Of a DNA stretch of 10,707 nucleotides, positions 6,777-10,707 are shown in pieces. The position numbers were made by a program, and so were the translations under genes. The DNA lies in assembly GCA_030745255.1 (NCBI GenBank), contig JASLOY010000076.1, positions 1-10,707 on the forward strand, in the 5' to 3' direction. The DNA is from Vicinamibacterales bacterium (lineage in GTDB: Bacteria; Acidobacteriota; Vicinamibacteria; Vicinamibacterales; UBA8438). A model generated the notes under the pieces. The model had not been told where the DNA came from and searched no databases. It worked only from the letters and a program-made list of their open reading frames with translations. Position 1 is the stretch's first letter; each line of letters starts with the position of its first letter.

Positions 6777-6995
6777 GTGTCGGTGCTGGCGTTCATTCGC
6801 CCCGGTAAGCCAGTTGAGAACACATTTGTCGAATCGTTCAATGGGCGACTGCGCGACGAGGGGTTGAACACCCAGCAGTTCATCTCGCTGTCAGATGCAC
6901 AGCGACATCTAGATCATTGGCGCGGCGACTACAATGCGGTACGTCCGCATAGCGCCCTGGCCGATCGCACGCCGGACGAGATGCGACTGGCGGTA
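6777..6995 (+). pseudogene. IS3-family transposase C-terminal remnant
   Basis: The frame from about 6777 encodes the end of an IS3-family OrfB integrase core: LAFIRPGKPVENTFVES, FNGRLRDEGLN, HLDHWRGDYNAVRPHSAL, RTPDEM. The Glu in FVESFNG is the final acidic residue of the DDE triad; the two Asp that should precede it are absent. Upstream sequence in this frame (6740-6776) is not transposase-like, and after about 6985 the frame runs into unrelated Arg-rich sequence. RDEGLN carries Gly where RDECLN is usual. No terminal inverted repeats or target duplication were found. It is a dead fragment marking past insertion or recombination. Confidence 0.85.
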
Positions 6996-7042
6996 CGGCC
7001 AGCTCATGGAGGTGACCGACGTGGCGACGACGGCAGGCGTCA

Positions 7043-7063
7043 CGACGGTCATTGTGACCGTCG
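7043..7063. repeat. Perfect 9-bp hairpin
   Basis: CGACGGTCA (7043-7051), loop TTG, TGACCGTCG (7055-7063): a perfect inverted repeat between the transposase remnant and the small basic gene. It lies about 125 nt beyond the stop of that minus-strand gene. There is no T run on either strand, so an intrinsic terminator is unlikely. It could be a mobile-element terminus, REP-like element or operator. Confidence 0.5.
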
Positions 7064-7188
7064 CCGCCGCCCGCTAATGGCGGATCCTCGTCCCGCATGT
7101 ACCCGTCCGACACAGCCGTCTGCTCGTGCCCCAAGATCACCCTCGCCCCCCTGACGCTGCAGCAGCAGACGGGCCAGCGTGCGGGCGG

Positions 7189-7407
7189 TTACCCCTTTTT
7201 CCGCTTGGCGGCCCGCCGCTTCTTCGCCCAGTACGCCTTCATCGCCTTGGACATGACCGCCTTGGCCGCTTCACTCATCGGGCGCTTCTTCGGGTTGGTT
7301 GTGGCCAGATCCGCGGCCACCGCGTCGGTCACCTCGTGTGTTGCGAGCGGGACCGCGTCATACTCCACATGGACCACCTGAACGACCTCTCTTTTCCGGC
7401 GCGGCAT
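7189..7407 (-). CDS. Small lysine/arginine-rich protein, function unknown
   Basis: A 72-residue protein (MPRRKREVVQVVHVEYDAVP...) with ATG at 7407 and TAA at 7189-7191. The N-terminal half is mixed and beta-like. The C-terminal half (about 40-72) is strongly basic and predicted helical: NPKKRPMSEAAKAVMSKAMK followed by AYWAKKRRAAKRKKG. This resembles the basic tail seen in many small bacterial proteins with an RARW.K-type helix, thought to bind nucleic acid, but I cannot name a family. No strong Shine-Dalgarno is visible. No partner gene is nearby; it lies between the IS3 remnant and a decayed zinc-ribbon ORF. Nucleic-acid binding is inference from charge. Being a real gene is moderately likely. 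Confidence 0.6.
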   Translation of the reverse strand: MPRRKREVVQVVHVEYDAVPLATHEVTDAVAADLATTNPKKRPMSEAAKAVMSKAMKAYWAKKRRAAKRKKG

Positions 7408-7456
7408 GGCTCAAGTCGGGACTCCCCCCGACACTCGTCGAATCCTTCTGTTTCCG

Positions 7457-7691
7457 TTAGACACCAGATTTCGGGTGGTTGCGCCTGTACGTGTAACCGT
7501 CAGCGCTTCGACGCCCACAGCCGGCGCCTGATTTCCGCGAGCAGTACGTTCCGCCGAAATCGATCCGCCTGCGCCTGGTGGTCTAACGGCACGCTCCGGT
7601 CGCAATCCCGACAGAACGTGCCGAGGGTGAACCGTTTGTGATCGGCCAGGGTGCGGAGGACGACGCCTCCGGGCTCTTTCGGTCTAGCCGT
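7457..7691 (-). pseudogene. Zinc-ribbon-like small gene remnant, no start and probable frameshift
   Basis: On the minus strand an open frame from 7691 to a TGA at 7500-7502 reads ...RTLADHKRFTLGTFCRDCDR, SVPLDHQAQADRFRRN, VLLAEIRRRLWASKR. The FCRDCDR knuckle followed by a helix resembles small proteins that carry two CxxC knuckles (one zinc ribbon). The frame has no ATG, GTG or TTG; CTG at 7647-7649 is the only near start. The second knuckle is missing in this frame, but the neighbouring minus frame gives GCGRRSADGYTYRRNHPKSGV, ending at TAA 7457-7459. That looks like the second half (CG followed by a basic tail). I infer a frameshift near 7515-7530 and loss of the start codon, i.e. a decaying gene. 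It begins right after the HAD hydrolase gene and overlaps its stop. Confidence 0.45.
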
Positions 7692-8358
7692 TCACGACCT
7701 TTGCGGCGAACATCTCCTCGATGATCGGGCGTGCGGCCGTCAGCGAGTCGACCACGGCATAGGCGAGGCGGCGGGTCGCTGGGGCTGGCTCTTTGAGATC
7801 CGGAACCAGGATCGGCGTCATGCCGGCAGCCACGGCCGCTTCGATTCCAGGGTCCGAGTCTTCCAGGACCAGGCAGTCAGACGGCGGTGCGTCCAGATGC
7901 CTGGCTGCGGTCAGGAAGATGTCAGGTGCCGGCTTGCCACGGTCGACCTGGTCACTCCCGACGACGGTGTCAAAGTGATCGAGCACGCCCGCAGCTCGGA
8001 GCACCCGTCTTGCCAGCTCGGTGCCGGTCGAGGTGCCGACCGCCTTCGCGATGCGGCGCTGGTCCAGGAAGCGGATGAAGTCCTGTAGCCCGGGCTTGTG
8101 CGGCACGCCGTCTACCCCAAGCCGCGTCCAGTACAGTTCGACGGCTCGACTGGCCACCCGGGCGGCAGGGAACGTCGGGCCGAAGTGCTGCGAGAGTAGG
8201 CGTCCCGTCGCCGTGGCGTCGAGCCCGATTGTCCGGGCACACAGGTCATCGGTCAGCTCGTATCCCAGTTCCGCCCCGGCCTCCTGCCACACTCTCAGAG
8301 AGATCGGCTCGGTGTCCAGCATGAGCCCGTCCATGTCGAGGATGACGGTCAGCGGCAT
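7684..8358 (-). CDS. HAD-superfamily (subfamily IA) hydrolase / phosphatase
   Basis: A 224-residue haloacid-dehalogenase-type enzyme, probably a phosphatase or phosphoglucomutase-like mutase on a small cytoplasmic phosphorylated metabolite. Motif I is ILDMDGLMLDTE (6-17), with nucleophile Asp8 and acid/base Asp10. A helical cap follows (about 16-85). Motif II is GTSTG (108-112), motif III is Lys142 in RGKPAPDIF, and motif IV is LVLEDSDPGIEAAVAAG (163-179) with the acidic pair for Mg2+. The DxDGLxLDTE start and EDSxxGxxAAxAAGM block match the beta-phosphoglucomutase / sugar-phosphatase group, but substrate cannot be read from sequence. ATG 8358 has no clear Shine-Dalgarno. It is divergent from the receiver gene at 8618 and has no metabolic partner in the window. 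Confidence 0.92.
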   Translation of the reverse strand: MPLTVILDMDGLMLDTEPISLRVWQEAGAELGYELTDDLCARTIGLDATATGRLLSQHFGPTFPAARVASRAVELYWTRLGVDGVPHKPGLQDFIRFLDQRRIAKAVGTSTGTELARRVLRAAGVLDHFDTVVGSDQVDRGKPAPDIFLTAARHLDAPPSDCLVLEDSDPGIEAAVAAGMTPILVPDLKEPAPATRRLAYAVVDSLTAARPIIEEMFAAKVVNG

Positions 8359-8586
8359 GCGCGGGCGCGATTCGGCAGCCTGCGAAACCCTTCGGCTGGC
8401 GGGGGATCAGGGACCGCATTTCTGATGGGTGATTGCATGACAGCCAGAGCATACCCCGGGCCTGGGGACTGGCATTCCTTCACCGCTCAATCGGCTTCAG
8501 CGAATACCCGGTCCTCGCTCACGCATGGCTCGTACGTGCCGATTCAGTCAGTGACGGATCTGTGGCAGGTCACGAGACTCCGAATC

Positions 8587-8613
8587 CGGGCCGCAAGGGA
8601 GGCCCGAAGGGGA
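8587..8613 (+). promoter_or_regulatory. Hairpin abutting the ribosome binding site of the receiver gene
   Basis: CGGGCC (8587-8592) and GGCCCG (8601-8606) form a perfect 6-bp stem around GCAAGGGA. The Shine-Dalgarno AAGGGGA (8607-8613) begins at the next base, 4 nt before ATG 8618. The loop carries a second SD-like AAGGGA. It could tune translation, but I see no ligand-binding fold or alternative pairing. Confidence 0.42.
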
Positions 8614-8617
8614 TGGC

Positions 8618-9016
8618 ATGCCAGTGAGGGTGCTCATCGCGGACGGTGATTCGACAACCCGGACTCTGCTCGCGGGGCTGTTGAGCGACCTCAAGTGCGC
8701 GGTCACCGCGGTCGAGAACGGTGTGGAGGCACTGGCGCAGTTGAACAAGCGACAGTACTCGCTGCTGTTGCTCGACGTGCACATGCCGGTCAAGGGGGGA
8801 CTCGAGACGCTGGGGGAAATCCGGCGCTCCGGCCCCCACCAATCGCTGCCGGTCGTGCTAGTGTCCGTCGACGACGGAGCGGACGTCGTCGATCGGGCGA
8901 TCGCGCTAGGGATCGCCGACTTTTTGGTCAAGCCTCTCAGACCGACCCGGACTTCCGAGCGGCTCGCGCGTGTGCTGCAGTCCCTGGAGTCGGACGTGCA
9001 CGTCCGAAAATGTTAG
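8618..9016 (+). CDS. Single-domain response regulator (receiver only)
   Basis: A 132-residue protein consisting of a receiver domain. Visible: VRVLIADGDSTTRTL with acidic residues Asp9 and Asp11 (DGD rather than the common DDx), phosphoacceptor Asp53 in LLLLDVHMPVKGG, Ser83 in VVLVSVDDG, and Lys105 in DFLVKPL. The set is complete enough for phosphotransfer. There is no output domain; the tail after about 120 is short. An AAGGGGA ribosome binding site precedes ATG 8618, and an earlier ATG at 8613 reaches a stop after four codons. No kinase gene is adjacent, so it is an orphan that could act like CheY or Spo0F, or in cyclic signalling via partners. It is only distantly similar to the receiver at 4332-4742 by eye. 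Confidence 0.9.
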   Translation: MPVRVLIADGDSTTRTLLAGLLSDLKCAVTAVENGVEALAQLNKRQYSLLLLDVHMPVKGGLETLGEIRRSGPHQSLPVVLVSVDDGADVVDRAIALGIADFLVKPLRPTRTSERLARVLQSLESDVHVRKC

Positions 9017-9420
9017 TCCCCCGACTCCGCCGAGGGAAGGATTGACTGAATCTGGTTGGCGCCGTTCACGGAGCCGTTCTGTTTGAAGGGCACCGCTGGG
9101 TTCGATACGCAACTGGTCTTACTCAGGGTAATCGGCTTAACGGCTCGAGGCTTGAGGCCGGCAGGGAGCACAGACCGGAGTGACTACCGATAGGGTGTGG
9201 CGCCCACATGACACCCAGGCCCCAGCGGGAACCGGCCGACGAGCTGCCTGAGGTTGGATTCCATCAACGAGGAGGATCGCTTACTGGCGGACGCGTGCGA
9301 GTAGAGGGAGGTGTCGCTCTGGCAACGTTGGTCGCTCTCGCCCGGGCCGTAGCCTCGCGGTGACAGTTGCGGCGCCTTCGGCTTTGAGATGAAGGCCCGG
9401 GCGCCGATGTGTCCGAGCGC
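9017..9420. other. Intergenic region, no convincing gene
   Basis: 404 bases between the plus-strand receiver gene and the minus-strand DUF5666-like gene, whose 3' ends converge. A 51-codon plus frame from ATG 9208 lacks a ribosome binding site and recognisable motifs. The only structure I see is the inverted repeat at 9370-9406. Confidence 0.5.
9370..9406 (-). terminator. Inverted repeat downstream of the DUF5666-like gene
   Basis: CGGCGCC (9370-9376) and GGCGCCG (9400-9406) are perfect 7-bp arms. An alternative overlapping pairing is GCCTTC (9374-9379) with GAAGGC (9391-9396). It starts 14 nt after the minus-strand stop codon. There is no T run after it, so intrinsic termination is unproven; it could instead protect the 3' end. 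Confidence 0.32.
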
Positions 9421-10707
9421 TCACTTTTTCTTGCCCTTACCCTTACCCTTTCCCTTCCCGTTGGGAGTCTCATCGTCTCCGCCGTCTGCGTCTTCTTCCT
9501 CCTCGTCCTCGTCGTCTTCGTCCCCACCCTCGTCCTCATCGTCTCCGTCGGGGTTCCTTCCTCTTCCCTTGCCTTTACCGTTCCCCTTGGGGCTCTCATC
9601 GCCTTCGCCGTCCTCGACCTCCTCCTCCTCGTCGTCCGCTGAGTCGTCCTCGTCTTCGTCCTCATCAACGTCCCCGTCGTCACCGTTGGGTTTCTTCCCC
9701 TTTCCCTGCCCGCTTCCATTGCCGTCCTGCTCTTCGTCGTCGTCACTGTCCCCGTCGTGCCTCTTTGAGGGTTCGGCGTCGAGGGTTCCCGCCGCGACCG
9801 TTCCGTCCGCTTGGGCCAGGCCACTGACCGTGACCCGTTGCCCATTCTGCAGCGTGGCGCACGGGCTTCCGTTGAACGTCGTCAGCTCGTTGGTGACAAT
9901 TTGCACGCCGTTGATCACGAAAGTCACCGTCGGGCAGTCGCCGCGGAGGCCGCTGACCTTGCCCTCGAGCACAACACGGCCGCTCGCCGCGTCGGCTTTG
10001 ATCTGGATCTTGCGCGCGGCGATGACGCCATCGGGAAACCGGTCACCGACGACGTGCACCCGCTGACCAGCCACCAAATCGACAAGCGCCTGGGCGTCCC
10101 CACGTCGCATGACGCGGGTGTTCGCGTTGGTCCGAACGGTGGCGCCGTCGACGAGCAGCACAAGCTTCGGTGGCAGGCCGCTTACCGAGTCGAGCATGCC
10201 CTCGATCGAACTCGACTGGGTCTGGCCAGTCTTGGCAATATCGAGCGTGATCGACTCGGCGCCGAGTGTGCCGGCGACCAGCCGGCCCGTGGCCTCTACC
10301 GACACCCCTTCGAGGAGATCGGCACACGCGCCGCCAGTGAAGACCGTGGTGGTGGAGGTCGCCACCGGTGTGCTGTTGATGGCAAAGCCCACGGCCGGGC
10401 AGGCGCCGGTCAGGTCGAGGATGTTACCGCGAACGCTGACGACAGGCTCCTGGAGCCTCACTTCGAGGGCGCGCATACCGCCAACAGCCACGACTCCCGT
10501 GACGTGGACGCGCACTCCGTCGCCGATGTCAGCGCAGCTGCCATCGACGAATCGGGTCGCGAGGTCGGTTGACACCTGGGTCTCTTCAACCATGAATGCG
10601 GCGGATGGGCACGGCGCTGTCACCAACGAGACCGAACCGTCGAGAATAACCGTCTGAACGTTTACGACGAGGGCCTCGAGGACATCGTTCACGAGGTGTC
10701 CCGTGAC
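9421..10707 (-). CDS. DUF5666-like multi-repeat protein with charged Gly-Lys/acidic tail, 5' end outside window
   Basis: The frame stays open to the window edge (VTGHLVNDVLEALVVNVQ...), so GTG 10692 is probably internal and the start and any signal peptide lie beyond the window. Numbering from that GTG (423 residues), there are four beta-rich repeats of the DUF5666 type at about 20-80, 87-151, 163-231 and 241-306. They share a G.V..L.G.CP...F.ING..V.T...T.F..G.C..L..G..V.V.G pattern. Repeats 1, 2 and 4 have Cys pairs 28/53, 98/123 and 253/278. Residues 311-423 form a low-complexity tail with alternating Gly-Lys-rich and Asp/Glu-rich blocks, ending GKGKGKGKGKKK. Proteins with such repeats are usually exported in Acidobacteriota and Proteobacteria and lack a known function. 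Extracytoplasmic location and disulfides are inference. The real-gene call is strong. Confidence 0.87.
   Translation of the reverse strand, partial: VTGHLVNDVLEALVVNVQTVILDGSVSLVTAPCPSAAFMVEETQVSTDLATRFVDGSCADIGDGVRVHVTGVVAVGGMRALEVRLQEPVVSVRGNILDLTGACPAVGFAINSTPVATSTTTVFTGGACADLLEGVSVEATGRLVAGTLGAESITLDIAKTGQTQSSSIEGMLDSVSGLPPKLVLLVDGATVRTNANTRVMRRGDAQALVDLVAGQRVHVVGDRFPDGVIAARKIQIKADAASGRVVLEGKVSGLRGDCPTVTFVINGVQIVTNELTTFNGSPCATLQNGQRVTVSGLAQADGTVAAGTLDAEPSKRHDGDSDDDEEQDGNGSGQGKGKKPNGDDGDVDEDEDEDDSADDEEEEVEDGEGDESPKGNGKGKGRGRNPDGDDEDEGGDEDDEDEEEEDADGGDDETPNGKGKGKGKGKKK
9424..9723 (-). repeat. In-frame tandem repeat encoding alternating basic and acidic blocks
   Basis: Two and a part units in the C-terminal tail: unit A residues 324-369 (9586-9723), unit B 370-411 (9460-9585), partial unit C 412-423 (9424-9459). 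Each full unit runs: GNG.G.GKGKKPNGDD or GNGKGKGRGRNPDGDD, then about 25 mostly Asp/Glu residues, then DESPK or DETPN. Unit C is only the basic part. On the plus strand the acidic blocks appear as long pyrimidine-rich TCC/TCG/TCT runs. Confidence 0.8.

Noticed and set aside
6999..7075. Short plus-strand peptide MEVTDVATTAGVTTVIVTVA ending at TAA
   Set aside because: Very short, no ribosome binding site, contains the 9-bp palindrome; likely chance.
9208..9363. 51-codon plus-strand frame in the 9.0-9.4 kb gap
   Set aside because: No ribosome binding site and no recognisable features.
9389..10572. Two long plus-strand frames, one almost pure Ser/Pro
   Set aside because: Both are antisense to the DUF5666-like gene. 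The Ser/Pro run is the complement of the Asp/Glu-coding repeat.

Overview
The window is GC-rich with strongly GC-biased third codon positions. It looks like a chromosomal segment of a free-living bacterium. My best guess at lineage is Acidobacteriota (Vicinamibacteria-like). This rests on the gene order def-fmt-rsmB-PASTA-rpe and on the exported IPT/TIG and DUF5666-type proteins; it is inference, and no rRNA or other phylogenetic marker is present.

Left part (1-4183, minus strand): a compact, translationally coupled operon, read right to left: peptide deformylase (def), methionyl-tRNA formyltransferase (fmt), 16S rRNA m5C967 methyltransferase (rsmB), a membrane-anchored protein with three PASTA repeats, and ribulose-phosphate 3-epimerase (rpe, cut by the window edge). 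Three of the four junctions are 4-nt start/stop overlaps.

Middle (4184-5503): a minus-strand single-domain response regulator, a doubtful small ORF with signs of a frame change, an intergenic stretch with two abutting small palindromes, and a plus-strand initiator tRNA-fMet gene. The tRNA lies about 1.2 kb from fmt and def, so the substrate and both enzymes of the formyl-methionine cycle are in one neighbourhood.

Accessory-looking stretch (5504-7691): a small plus-strand hypothetical gene, a minus-strand exported IPT/TIG protein ending in a very short and imperfect collagen-like tail, a 5'-truncated IS3-family transposase remnant, a perfect 9-bp hairpin, a small lysine-rich protein, and a zinc-ribbon-like coding remnant with no usable start and a probable frameshift.

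Right part (7684-10707): a HAD-superfamily hydrolase (minus), a second orphan receiver protein (plus) with a hairpin beside its ribosome binding site, about 400 bases without a convincing gene, and a large partial minus-strand protein. That last protein has four DUF5666-like repeats, three with a Cys pair exactly 25 residues apart, followed by a tail alternating Gly-Lys-rich and Asp/Glu-rich blocks.

I found no CRISPR array, prophage module or recognisable defence or biosynthetic cluster. The least explained items are the DUF5666-like protein with its charged tail and the decayed zinc-ribbon and frame-switched small ORFs.
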